Shown here: positions 1 through 9,000 of the stretch, piece by piece | How positions within the stretch are numbered: the stretch's first letter is position 1 | Layout: each line of letters starts with the position of its first letter | From: Tannerella sp. | Lineage (GTDB): Bacteria > Bacteroidota > Bacteroidia > Bacteroidales > Tannerellaceae | Direction of reading: 5' to 3' | Assembly: GCA_031282485.1 (NCBI GenBank) | Contig: JAITDQ010000355.1 | Coordinates: 1 to 12,157, forward strand | Length of the DNA: 12,157 bases | Notes under the pieces: model-generated | The model's input: only the letters and a program-made list of their open reading frames with translations | Databases searched by the model: none | What the model was told of the DNA's origin: nothing | Program-made: the position numbers and the translations under genes

Positions 1-1326
1 ATGAAGATAGCGATTGTAGGAACCGGATATGTCGGTCTTGTGACGGGCGCCTGTTTTGCGGAAATGGGAACGGATGTTTATTGTGTTGATATAGACAGGG
101 ATAAAATTGAACGCCTCCGGAATGGCCGGATTCCGATATATGAACCGGGACTGGAAGAAATTGTACATAAGAATTATAAAAACGGCAGGTTGCATTTTAC
201 GACCGATTTGACGGAAGTTCTTGATACGGTAGATATCTTATTCAGCGCCGTCGGAACACCTCCCGACGAAGACGGCAGCGCTGACCTGACGTATGTTCTC
301 GACGTTGCCCGTACGGTGGGACGGCACATGAAGAAATATATACTGGTCATTACGAAAAGCACGGTTCCCGTTGGGACGGCCAATAAAATCAAACAGGCAA
401 TCATCGAAGAACAGAATAAGCGCGGCGTTTCGATTGAATTTGATATTGCATCCAATCCGGAATTTCTGAAAGAAGGTGCGGCGGTAAAAGATTTTATGAA
501 TCCCGACCGCGTCGTTGTCGGCGTCGATACGGAACGTGCGCAGAAACTGATAACGAAACTTTACAGACCTTTCCTGCTGAATAATTTCCCCGTGATATTT
601 ATGGATGTACCGTCGGCGGAGATGACCAAATATGCTGCAAATGCAATGCTTGCCACACGGATCAGTTTTATGAACGACGTCGCAAACCTGTGTGAAAAGG
701 TCGGCGCCGACATTAATATGGTTCGCAAAGGGATTGGCTCGGACGCCCGTATCGGACGGAGTTTCCTGTATGCCGGCTGCGGATACGGCGGCTCCTGTTT
801 CCCCAAAGACGTGAAAGCGTTGATAAAGACCGCATCCGAAAACAGCCGGCCGATGCGAATCCTGCAGGCCGTCGAAGAAGTGAACGAAGACCAGAAGCTG
901 ATCCTGTTCCGCAAATTAAACGCGCATTATAACGGCGACCTGAAAGGAAAACGCATATCAATATGGGGATTAGCCTTCAAACCGGAAACGGACGATATGC
1001 GTGAAGCTCCGGCATTAGTCGTTATCGAAGAACTGCTAAAGGCAGGATGCGAAGTAACCGCCTACGACCCGGTTGCCATGCCGGAAACGAAACGCAGAAT
1101 CGGCGACCGCATAAAATATGCAAAAGACGCCTACGATGCCGTCGATAAAGCCGATGCGCTGCTGCTTGTCACCGAATGGAAAGAATTTCGTTTGCCGGCT
1201 TGGAACATGATAAAAGAAAAAATGCAAACGCCCTTGATTTTCGACGGACGGAACATCTATGATCCTAACGAGTTGCAAGACCTTGGCTTCACCTATTACA
1301 GCATAGGCCGGCCGGCCAAAAAATAA
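1..1326 (+). CDS. ugd: UDP-glucose 6-dehydrogenase
   Basis: Cytosolic enzyme that oxidises UDP-glucose twice with NAD+ to UDP-glucuronate, a precursor for capsule, LPS or exopolysaccharide sugars. The 441-residue protein has the usual length of the family. The N-terminal Rossmann motif GTGYVG (G7, G9, G12) binds NAD. The central helical dimerisation part contains the SAEMTKYAANA stretch. The catalytic motif GYGGSCFPKD carries nucleophile Cys266 with Lys269 and Asp270. The C-terminal UDP-binding domain includes WGLAFKPETDDMREAP. The protein reads cleanly from ATG to TAA, so it appears intact, although an earlier start cannot be excluded because the window begins at this ATG. UDP-N-acetylmannosamine dehydrogenases share the fold, but the motif set fits UDP-glucose dehydrogenase better. 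I see no clear Rho-independent terminator directly after the stop. No partner gene is visible, because its upstream neighbourhood is outside the window. Confidence 0.95.
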   Translation: MKIAIVGTGYVGLVTGACFAEMGTDVYCVDIDRDKIERLRNGRIPIYEPGLEEIVHKNYKNGRLHFTTDLTEVLDTVDILFSAVGTPPDEDGSADLTYVLDVARTVGRHMKKYILVITKSTVPVGTANKIKQAIIEEQNKRGVSIEFDIASNPEFLKEGAAVKDFMNPDRVVVGVDTERAQKLITKLYRPFLLNNFPVIFMDVPSAEMTKYAANAMLATRISFMNDVANLCEKVGADINMVRKGIGSDARIGRSFLYAGCGYGGSCFPKDVKALIKTASENSRPMRILQAVEEVNEDQKLILFRKLNAHYNGDLKGKRISIWGLAFKPETDDMREAPALVVIEELLKAGCEVTAYDPVAMPETKRRIGDRIKYAKDAYDAVDKADALLLVTEWKEFRLPAWNMIKEKMQTPLIFDGRNIYDPNELQDLGFTYYSIGRPAKK

Positions 1327-1384
1327 CCGCTCACCCGGCTCAATCATAACGAATCAACGTTTCGTCAATGCACGTAATTAATAT

Positions 1385-1431
1385 TTTATCTATGGAAAAA
1401 TGTGTAATATTTTTATTTTTCCATAGATAAA
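1385..1431. repeat. Perfect 17-bp inverted repeat upstream of the ATPase gene
   Basis: The left arm (1385-1401, TTTATCTATGGAAAAAT) is exactly complementary to the right arm (1415-1431), with a 13-nt spacer. The arms are AT-rich, with one GG/CC step each. The right arm ends two bases before the promoter-like box at 1434-1441, so it would lie between the -33 and -7 regions. It could be an operator for a dimeric regulator, an RNA hairpin that ends ugd transcripts, or the footprint of a mobile element. The sequence alone does not decide between these. Confidence 0.8.
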
Positions 1432-1433
1432 TG

Positions 1434-1441
1434 TATATTTG
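1434..1441 (+). promoter_or_regulatory. Bacteroides-type -7 box for the ATPase gene
   Basis: TATATTTG matches the Bacteroides sigma-ABfr -7 consensus TAnnTTTG exactly. It ends 14 nt before the first ATG of the ATPase gene, so transcription would start only about 5 to 10 nt ahead of the start codon. No TTTG -33 box is present at the expected distance, where the sequence is a run of T and A containing the palindrome. That gap suggests an activator, a weak promoter, or a chance match. Confidence 0.45.
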
Positions 1442-1455
1442 CGAAAAAATAGAGC

Positions 1456-2754
1456 ATGATGGAGAGGAAAATTTATGCCGATTTGGTTAAGTGGAAAAAT
1501 AAATCCGGCAGAATGCCATTGATTGTCAATGGCGCGCGTCAGGTTGGTAAGAGTTATATTTTGCAAGAGTTCGGCAAGCAGGAATTTGACAATTATATTA
1601 TTGTCAATCTTGAAATCGACAAGGATTTAGCCGGGAAATTTGAAGAGGATATCACCCCTTTGCCCGTTATTCAATACTTGGAATCGGCGCACGCTCAGCG
1701 GATTATTCCCGGGAGAACATTAGTCGTCTTGGATGAGGTTCAGGCGTGTGAAAGGGCTTTGACTTCGCTGAAATACTTTTGCGAGCAAGCTCCCGAATAT
1801 CATATTGTAGCGGCAGGCTCTTTGCTGGGAGTAGCCGTCAATCGTAAAAAATACTCATTTCCGGTTGGGAAAGTAGATGAAATAACTTTATTCCCGATGG
1901 ACTTTGAGGAATTTTTATGGGCATTGGACAGAAAGGATTTTGCCGGTTTGATTCGTGAACATTTTAAGTCGAATGAACCGCTGGATGTACATTCGATAGC
2001 AATAGATTTTTACAGTAAATATTTGATTACAGGCGGTATGCCCGCTGCCGTCAGGGAGTTTGTCAACACTAACAGTTTCGTCGCAGTTGCGGACATTCAA
2101 AACCGAATCCTGAATGAATATATTGCGGATATGTCAAAATATGCCGAGCCTGCTGCAAGCGTCAAGATACGTGCTTGCTATGAATCTATCCCGGCCCAGT
2201 TGGCAAAAGAGAATCACAAGTTTCAGTATAGTGTTGTGCAAAAGGGAGGGAGTGTTACCCTCTTTGGCGAATCAATCGAATGGCTCAAATATGCCGGAGT
2301 TGTTCTTAAATGTCAGAAAACGGCACACGGCGCTATGCCTGTTAAAGTTTATGTTGATTTGAGCGATTTCAAACTGTACATGTCGGATGCAGGCATGCTT
2401 GTCATGCAGTCGGGAATGGTGGCGCAAGCCATACTTTCTCCTGTCGAGACAAACAGCCCGTTTATCGGAGCAATCGCCGAGAATTATGTGGCACAAGCTT
2501 TTGCTGCAAATCGGATACCCCTGTTTTATTGGAAAAATGATAACACCGCCGAGGTCGATTTTGTGATACAGAAGGGGATGGATGTTATCCCCGTCGAGGT
2601 GAAAGCCGGGATGCGGGTTCGTTCCAAAAGTTTAAATATTTTCATGGAGAAATATAAATGCCCTTATGCTATCCGTATATCAAAAAAGAATTTCGGGTTT
2701 GAAAACGGAATAAAATCCGTGCCCCTTTATGCCGTTTTCTGTATTCAGACATAA
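1456..2754 (+). CDS. AAA ATPase with DUF4143 domain (COG1373 family)
   Basis: Predicted cytosolic ATPase of 432 residues. The N-terminal AAA domain has Walker A GARQVGKS (26-33) and Walker B TLVVLDE (88-94), followed by VQACERALTSLKYF, a typical stretch of this family. The C-terminal third is DUF4143, which is related to PD-(D/E)XK nucleases. It keeps a full acidic constellation: Glu342 in GAIAENY, Asp368 in AEVDFVI, and Glu381-x-Lys383 in PVEVKAG. The length is normal and no frame is broken. The family is very common and often multicopy in Bacteroidota, and its biological role is not established. The gene stands alone between unrelated neighbours and faces the asnB end. Its codons look more AT-rich than those of ugd or gltB, compatible with acquisition by transfer, though I did not compute this. 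ATG codons occur at 1456 and 1459; I kept the first. There is no Shine-Dalgarno sequence. Confidence 0.88.
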   Translation: MMERKIYADLVKWKNKSGRMPLIVNGARQVGKSYILQEFGKQEFDNYIIVNLEIDKDLAGKFEEDITPLPVIQYLESAHAQRIIPGRTLVVLDEVQACERALTSLKYFCEQAPEYHIVAAGSLLGVAVNRKKYSFPVGKVDEITLFPMDFEEFLWALDRKDFAGLIREHFKSNEPLDVHSIAIDFYSKYLITGGMPAAVREFVNTNSFVAVADIQNRILNEYIADMSKYAEPAASVKIRACYESIPAQLAKENHKFQYSVVQKGGSVTLFGESIEWLKYAGVVLKCQKTAHGAMPVKVYVDLSDFKLYMSDAGMLVMQSGMVAQAILSPVETNSPFIGAIAENYVAQAFAANRIPLFYWKNDNTAEVDFVIQKGMDVIPVEVKAGMRVRSKSLNIFMEKYKCPYAIRISKKNFGFENGIKSVPLYAVFCIQT

Positions 2755-2784
2755 ATAAATAAGGCGCGAATCGTATCCCGCGAA

Positions 2785-2832
2785 GACACGAAGACCACAA
2801 AGTTCTTTCCTTTGTGATCTTTGTGCCTTTTT
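2785..2832 (+). terminator. Hairpin plus T-run after the ATPase gene
   Basis: The arms at 2785-2802 and 2810-2827 pair at 15 of 18 positions, counting only Watson-Crick pairs, around a 7-nt loop (TTCTTTC). Five T residues follow at 2828-2832. This is a plausible intrinsic terminator for the plus-strand ATPase gene, 31 nt after its stop. It also lies just past the asnB stop in the other direction, where the same stem would form but without a T-run directly behind it. The arms are built from short CACGAAG / CACAAAG-like units and resemble repeats dispersed in many bacterial genomes. Confidence 0.6.
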
Positions 2833-2841
2833 CGTCCCTGT

Positions 2842-4512
2842 TTAATAACCGTCTACGTGAACGTCTTTGACGGCGCGTCCGCTGGGTTCGTTCATGTTTT
2901 GGAATGTCTTGTCCCAAGCTAAGGCCTCGGCCGTTGAGCAGGCTACGCTCGGCACGCTCGGCACGGAACGCGCGGCGCTTTCGCTGGGGAATAACTCTTC
3001 GAAAATCGTGCGGTAGTGATATTCCTCTTTGTTGAGCGGCGGGTTGATGGGGAATCGTTTGGCTGCGTTTACCATGTCTTCGTCCGAAATCTTCTCCGAT
3101 GCTATTTTTTTCAGCGTGTCGATCCAGTTATAGCCCACGCCGTCCGAAAACTGTTCTTTCTGGCGCCATAATACGCTTTCAGGCAGGTAATTTTCGAAAG
3201 CTTCGCGGACGATTTTTTTCTCAATCACTTTTCCCGGCGCCATTTTAGCTTCCGGGTTCAGGCGCATGGCCACATCCAGAAATTCTTTGTCGAGAAACGG
3301 CACGCGTCCCTCGACGCCCCATGCCGCTAAGCTTTTGTTCGCACGCAGGCAGTCGTACAAATATAACTTGCTTATCTTGCGCAGCGTCTCTTCATGAAAC
3401 GCCTTTGCATCAGGAGCTTTGTGAAAATACAGGTAGCCGCCGAACACCTCGTCGGCGCCTTCTCCGCTCAGCACCATTTTGATTCCCATGCTCTTGATAA
3501 CGCGGGCGATCAGATACATGGGCGTCGATGCGCGTACGGTAGTAACGTCGTAAGTTTCAATATGATAGATGACGTCGCGGATAGCGTCGAGACCCTCTTG
3601 TACGGTGTAATGTATCTCGTGATGAACGGTGCCGATATAGTCGGCTACTTTCTGTGCCGCAACAAGATCCGGCGCTCCCTCAAGTCCTATGGCGAATGAA
3701 TGAAGTTGCGGCCACCATGCATCCGTTTGGCCGTCGTTTTCGATCCGTTTGGCCGCATAGCGTTTCGCTATTGCCGAAATGACGGACGAATCCAGTCCTC
3801 CCGACAGTAAGACGCCATAAGGAACGTCACTCATCAATTGGCGTGCTACGGCATCTTCCAACGCATCTCGCAGTTCACCTTTGTCGGCTGGATTGTTTTT
3901 CACATGCTCGAAATCTTCCCAGTCGCGGCTGTACCATTTCTCCGGTTCGCTGTTTTCGCTGTACCATAAATGTCCCGGTTTAAACTGGTCATATTCCGTG
4001 GCATATCCTTCAAGTCCCTTCATTTCGGAAGAAACGAGAATATGACCTTTATCATCCCTGCCGACATAGAGCGGAACGACGCCTATCGGGTCGCGGGCAA
4101 TCAGGAACACGTCTTTTTCCCTGTCATATAAGGCAAATGCAAATATTCCGCTGATATCTTCCAGAAAATCAATGCCTTTTTCCTGATAGAGGGCGAGAAT
4201 CACTTCACAATCCGAGCCTGTTTTAAAGTCATACGAATCTTTCATGCGGGCGCGGATGTCCCGGTGATTATAGATTTCGCCGTTAACGCACAGGATGACG
4301 TTTCCGTCGGCGCTGATTAACGGTTGTTTGCCTGACGCCGGGTCTACGATCGACAGGCGTTCATGTACGAGTATAGCCGTTTCACCGGCGTAAATGCCAC
4401 TCCAGTCCGGACCGCGGTGGCGTATCCGTTTACTCATTTGCAAAGCCTGCGCACGTAACGCATCTTTATTTTCGTCTTTGCGGATATTGAAAATAGCTGT
4501 TATTCCACACAT
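2842..4512 (-). CDS. asnB: Asparagine synthase B, glutamine-hydrolysing
   Basis: Cytosolic enzyme that converts aspartate, glutamine and ATP to asparagine, glutamate, AMP and PPi. The protein has 556 residues, close to the roughly 554 of E. coli AsnB. It starts MCGI, so Cys2 is the N-terminal nucleophile of the class II glutaminase domain, which also shows RHRGPDWSG, VNGEIYNH and the DCEVI stretch. The synthetase domain has the PP-loop SGGLDSS (237-243), binding the ATP pyrophosphate, and the conserved MVLSGEGADEVFGGY. The C-terminus NMNEPSGRAV is typical of AsnB. The start is fixed because Cys2 must follow the initiator Met. It is the last gene of the gltB-gltD-asnB block, 75 nt after gltD. 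I see no TAnnTTTG box in that gap, so it is probably cotranscribed. All family hallmarks are intact. Confidence 0.96.
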   Translation of the reverse strand: MCGITAIFNIRKDENKDALRAQALQMSKRIRHRGPDWSGIYAGETAILVHERLSIVDPASGKQPLISADGNVILCVNGEIYNHRDIRARMKDSYDFKTGSDCEVILALYQEKGIDFLEDISGIFAFALYDREKDVFLIARDPIGVVPLYVGRDDKGHILVSSEMKGLEGYATEYDQFKPGHLWYSENSEPEKWYSRDWEDFEHVKNNPADKGELRDALEDAVARQLMSDVPYGVLLSGGLDSSVISAIAKRYAAKRIENDGQTDAWWPQLHSFAIGLEGAPDLVAAQKVADYIGTVHHEIHYTVQEGLDAIRDVIYHIETYDVTTVRASTPMYLIARVIKSMGIKMVLSGEGADEVFGGYLYFHKAPDAKAFHEETLRKISKLYLYDCLRANKSLAAWGVEGRVPFLDKEFLDVAMRLNPEAKMAPGKVIEKKIVREAFENYLPESVLWRQKEQFSDGVGYNWIDTLKKIASEKISDEDMVNAAKRFPINPPLNKEEYHYRTIFEELFPSESAARSVPSVPSVACSTAEALAWDKTFQNMNEPSGRAVKDVHVDGY

Positions 4513-4587
4513 CTGTTTTATGTTTATTGGGTTATTTATATGTTAATTTCTTCATTGTACGTTATATATCGGTTTTAAAAACGACGT

Positions 4588-6012
4588 TCACCCTTTCAGG
4601 TATTTATCGATCGCCTCTGCCGTTTTACGCCCGGACGCCATGGCGCGAACGACGAGGCTTGCGCCTGATACGGCGTCGCCGCAGGCAAAAACTTTGTCGC
4701 GCGACGTCATTTGCCGGTTGTCTACCGATACGTTTTTGCGGTTGTCGGTATGTAATGACAATTCCTTCAGGATGCTGTCCTGTACCGGATTGACAAAGCC
4801 CATGCTCAAGAAAACCAGGTCTGCGTCAAGCTTTTCCGTTTTTCCCGTAAGTTTCATTTCCGGACGCTCTCCGTCTTTTGGTTGCGTCCATTCGACTTCT
4901 TCTATCTCGACGGATTTCAGACAGCCTTTGCTGTCGCCGGCGAACATGTTGGTCGTAAGGTTCCAGCGGCGTTTGCAGCCTTCTTCATGACTGCTGCTTG
5001 TCTTCAGGATTTGCGGCCACACAGGCCAGGGCGTTGCCGGGTTAAAATCTTTCGGCGGTTGCGGTAAAATCTCTATCTGGGTTACGCTTTTAGCCCCCTG
5101 GCGGTTAGCCGTACCTACACAATCGCTGCCCGTATCTCCTCCCCCTATAACCAGCACCTTCTTATTTCTGGCCGAAATAATCTCTTTTTCAGGTATTTTA
5201 ATACCTTCAAGCAGGCGGTTCTGCTGACCTAAATATTCCATGGCGAAATATACGCCTTTGAGGTTCCGTCCGGGAACCGGCAGATCGCGCGGGACTTCGC
5301 TCCCTATCGCCAGACAGACGGCGTTAAAATCGTCGACCAGCGTTTTCGCCTTTATATCTTTGCCGATATAAGTGTTTGTCCTGAATTTTATCCCTTCTTT
5401 CTTCATCAGCTCAATGCGGCGGTCGATGATTCGTTTGTTCAGTTTGAAATTAGGTATGCCGAAACGCAGCAATCCTCCCGCCAATTCATCTTTTTCAAAA
5501 ACCGTCACTTCATAACCTTTCCGGTTCAGCCGGTTGGCCACGGTAAGTCCCGAAGGCCCGCTTCCGATGACGGCTACATGCTTTCCGTTGCGAACCGGTT
5601 TGACCGGCTTTATATAACCTTCCCTGAAAGCCGCCTCTATGATAGCCACTTCGTTCTCGCGGATAGTGACCGGTTCGTGTATGCTCAGGTTAAGCACACA
5701 GCTTTTCTCGCACAGCGCCGGACAGACGCGTCCCGTAAATTCGGGAAAATCGCATGTCTGCTCAAGTATCCGGTAAGCCTCTTTCCAGCGGCCTTTATAT
5801 AATAAATCCTGCCATTCGGGTTGTTTGTTACCTGTTGGGCAAGCCCAATGACAGAACGGCACGCCGCAATCCATGCAGCGCGATGCCTGTTTGCGGCGTT
5901 CGCTCGTGTTCAGTACCTGCTCTACTTCGCTAAAGTCATTTATCCGCTCGTGTACAGGCCGGTATCCGGCTTCCTGACGGGGTATTGTTAAAAATGCTTT
6001 TGGGTTTCCCAT
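4588..6012 (-). CDS. gltD: Glutamate synthase small subunit (NADPH)
   Basis: FAD-containing beta subunit that takes electrons from NADPH and passes them through iron-sulfur clusters to GltB. It has 474 residues, a usual length. The N-terminal ferredoxin-like part has Cys46, Cys49, Cys54 and Cys58 (C-x2-C-x4-C-x3-C-P) and a second set, Cys97, Cys101 and Cys105. The FAD-binding motif VIGSGPSG covers residues 148-155. The pyridine-nucleotide motif IGGGDTGSDC covers 289-298. The C-terminal FACGDAVSGASLVVRAMASGR stretch closes the FAD site. It lies 53 nt downstream of gltB on the same strand and is followed by asnB. A GC-rich hairpin between gltB and gltD may lower its expression relative to gltB. 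Related subunits of dihydropyrimidine dehydrogenase and NADPH-dependent oxidoreductases share the fold, but the gltB neighbour settles the assignment. Confidence 0.96.
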   Translation of the reverse strand: MGNPKAFLTIPRQEAGYRPVHERINDFSEVEQVLNTSERRKQASRCMDCGVPFCHWACPTGNKQPEWQDLLYKGRWKEAYRILEQTCDFPEFTGRVCPALCEKSCVLNLSIHEPVTIRENEVAIIEAAFREGYIKPVKPVRNGKHVAVIGSGPSGLTVANRLNRKGYEVTVFEKDELAGGLLRFGIPNFKLNKRIIDRRIELMKKEGIKFRTNTYIGKDIKAKTLVDDFNAVCLAIGSEVPRDLPVPGRNLKGVYFAMEYLGQQNRLLEGIKIPEKEIISARNKKVLVIGGGDTGSDCVGTANRQGAKSVTQIEILPQPPKDFNPATPWPVWPQILKTSSSHEEGCKRRWNLTTNMFAGDSKGCLKSVEIEEVEWTQPKDGERPEMKLTGKTEKLDADLVFLSMGFVNPVQDSILKELSLHTDNRKNVSVDNRQMTSRDKVFACGDAVSGASLVVRAMASGRKTAEAIDKYLKG

Positions 6013-6040
6013 ATAATTGTCATTATTTGATTGTTTTTAT

Positions 6041-6065
6041 AAAACCCTCCTTTAGGAGGGGGGGG
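6041..6065 (-). terminator. Terminator-like hairpin between gltB and gltD
   Basis: Read on the minus strand, a C8 run begins immediately after the gltB stop. The last three Cs open a stem CCCTCC / GGAGGG (6060-6055 and 6050-6045) with a TAAA loop, followed by TTTTAT. This has the form of an intrinsic terminator, yet it sits inside an apparent operon. It may be a partial terminator (attenuator), a processing or stability element that sets the gltB to gltD ratio, or a dispersed intergenic repeat. The other strand also forms the stem, but without a following T-run. Confidence 0.5.
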
Positions 6066-9000
6066 TTAATAGTCGCGTTGGACTTCTTCGATTTTACGTT
6101 GAAGTTTTTTCATTTGTTCTTCCTGCAAGACCTTTTTATATTCTATAGGAATGACTTCAATAAATTCTTCAGTATATTTGTCCCACTCTTTCAGCATTTC
6201 GCCTGCGAGGCGGCTACCTGTATAATGATGATGTTTACGGATCAGCTCATGCAGCTCTTTACGTGTTGCGCTGTCTTCGATAAGCGACAGTTCGACCATT
6301 TCCATATTACAGTAATAGTCGAAGTCGCCGTTTTTGTTCCATATATAAGCCACGCCGCCGCTCATTCCCGCGGCAAAGTTACGTCCCGTTTCTCCCAGTA
6401 CGACGACACGTCCTCCGGTCATATATTCGCAACAGTGGTCGCCCGTACCTTCCACGACGGCGATTGCGCCGCTGTTTCGTACGCAGAAACGTTCGCCTGC
6501 GCGGCCGTTTATATACACTTCGCCGCTTGTTGCGCCATATAATAATGTATTTCCGGCTATTGTATTATCTTCGGCAATAAACGTAGAGCGGGCAGGGGGC
6601 ATGAGGCTTATGCGTCCTCCGCTCAGCCCTTTGCCGAGATAGTCGTTCGCCTCGCCTTCGAGGCGGAAATTGATGCCGCGCACGAGGAACGCGCCGAAAC
6701 TTTGTCCGGCCGAACCTTTGAATCTGACATTCAGCGTGTGGTCGGGTAATCCGGCTGCCCCGTATGTCTTCGCAATATAACCGGAAACCATGGCGCCGAC
6801 AGCCCTGTCCGTATTTGCGATCGCATAATCGAGCGAGATTTCCTGTTTACTCTCGATTGCAATTTTAGCCTGTTTGATGATATCGTGGTCTTTTACATCA
6901 TTAATTTGATGATCCTGTTTGATCGTCCTGTAAATGGAAACATTCCGGCCTTCTTCCGGGAAATGGGTCAGGTTGCTGAAATCCAGCAAGTCATGCTTAA
7001 TGAATCCGTCGGAAGGCTTTCTTTCTATCAAGTCCGCACGACCGATGATGTCATTGAGCCGCGTATAGCCCATTTCCGCTAAATATCCGCGTACATCTTC
7101 CGCAAGGAAACGGAAGAAATTCACCAGATATTCATGCTTCCCGCGGAAACGTTTCCTGAGTTCTTCATCCTGCGTTGCAACGCCTACGGGACAGGTGTTT
7201 ATATGACATTTACGCATCATGACGCAACCCAGTACGATCAGCGCGGACGTTGCAAAACCGTATTCCTCGGCTCCCAGCAGCGCCATTATGATAATATCCC
7301 GTCCGGTTTTGATCTGTCCGTCGGTCTGCAACCTCACCTGTCCCCGCAAATTGTTTATCACGAGCGTTTGTTGCGTCTCGGACAATCCGATTTCGGCCGG
7401 TATGCCGGCATAGCGAATGGAACTTATCGGGGAAGCGCCCGTCCCGCCGTCGGAACCGGAAATGATGATACGGTCGGCTTTCGCTTTTGCAACGCCGGCG
7501 GCAATTGTACCGACACCGCTTTCCGACACGAGTTTTACGCTTATTTCCGCTTCGGGATTTACATTTTTCAGGTCGAAGATAAGTTGCGCCAGGTCTTCGA
7601 TCGAATAAATATCGTGATGCGGCGGCGGGGAAATCAGCGAAATGCCGGGCATGGAATGTCGCGTGGCGGCGATGATCTCGTTCACCTTATAGCCGGGCAA
7701 CTGTCCGCCTTCGCCGGGTTTTGCGCCCTGCGCTATTTTTATTTGTATTTCGTCGGCGTTCACTAAATATTCGGTTGTCACGCCGAATCTCCCGGACGCC
7801 ACCTGTTTGATGGCCGAGCGGAGCGATACCCCGTCTTCACGCGGTTTGAAACGCGCCGGGTCTTCGCCGCCTTCGCCGGTATTGCTGCGGCCGTGTATGA
7901 TATTCATCGCGATAGCGATCGTCTCGTGCGCTTCTTTGCTGATCGAGCCGTAACTCATGGCGCCCGTCACAAACCGGCGCATGATCTCCTCCGCCGGCTC
8001 AACGTTCTCTAATGGAACGGGTTTTGCCGCTTTTCCGAACGTGAGGAAATCACGCAGGAAGATAGCCTCCGGCTTTTCGTCTATCAGGCGCGTATATTCC
8101 TTAAATTTTTTATAACTGCCCAGACGCGTGGCCAGTTGCAGGGTCGAAATCGTCTCAGGGTTCCATGCATGCGCTTCGCCGTCCTTGCGGAACGAAAGCA
8201 TGCCGTGATGCGGAAGCGGTATTTCCCCGTCGTCATAAAATGCCTTTTTGTGTAAAATCATAGAATCGGCCACAATCTCATTCAGGCGGATGCCTCCGGT
8301 TTTATTGATTGCCCCTCCGAAATATTTTTCACACAAATCTTCATTGATTCCTATGGCTTCGAACAGTTTCGCCCCGCGATAACTCCGTATGGTGCTTATA
8401 CCCATCTTGCTCAGCACTTTAAGCAGACCTTTGCAGAGCGCTTTGATATAATTTTTTTCTGCGGCGCCATAGTCGAGTTGTATCTCCTGTTTTTTAACCA
8501 AGTCGTCTAATATCGCAAATGCCATATAGGGATTCAGTGCGCTTGCGCCGTAACCGAGCAGTAATGCGGCGTGCATCACTTCGCGCATTTCGCCGGTTTC
8601 GACGATAAGCGCCGTTTGTACGCGTTTCTGTACGGAGATCAGGTAATGGTGTACGGCGCTTACGGCCAGGAGCGAAGGTATGGGCGCCATTTTTTCATCC
8701 GCATCGCGGTCGCTCAGGATGATGTAATTAACGCCGTCCTTGACCGACTGTTCCGCCTGCCGGCATAACGTGTGGAGCGCCTTTTCCAGCCCGTCGCCTC
8801 CTTTGGCGACTTCATACAGCATGGACAGCTTTATGGATTGGAATCCTTTGTAGCGTATGTTGCACAGTATGTCGAGTTGCGTGTTGCTGAGTACGGGATG
8901 CGGCAAGCGTACCATTTTGCAGTGCGACTTGTTGGGCGACAGGATGTTATCGCCTACGGCGCCGATGTATTCCGTAAGGCTCATCACTAATTCTTCGCGG

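Noticed and set aside
1306..1317. 12-bp palindrome GGCCGGCCGGCC at the end of ugd
   Set aside because: It is coding sequence for the C-terminal GRPAKK and is followed by A rather than T residues, so it is not a plus-strand terminator. It is simply repeated GC-rich codons.
1456..2754. Insertion sequence or transposon around the ATPase gene
   Set aside because: No transposase, no target-site duplication and no matching terminal inverted repeats at the two ends. The palindrome at 1385-1431 has no counterpart after the gene.
2947..2964. Two tandem copies of a 9-bp unit (GCTCGGCAC) near the asnB 3' end
   Set aside because: They encode SVP repeats in a region whose length matches other AsnB proteins as I recall them, so there is no sign of an insertion or of a variable-number repeat.
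7134..7766. Open frame of 210 codons on the plus strand within gltB, and a 185-codon one at 5985-6542
   Set aside because: Both lie antisense to conserved parts of gltB (the iron-sulfur and FMN region, and the C-terminal domain). Their translations have no recognisable domain, and long antisense frames are common opposite GC-rich codons.
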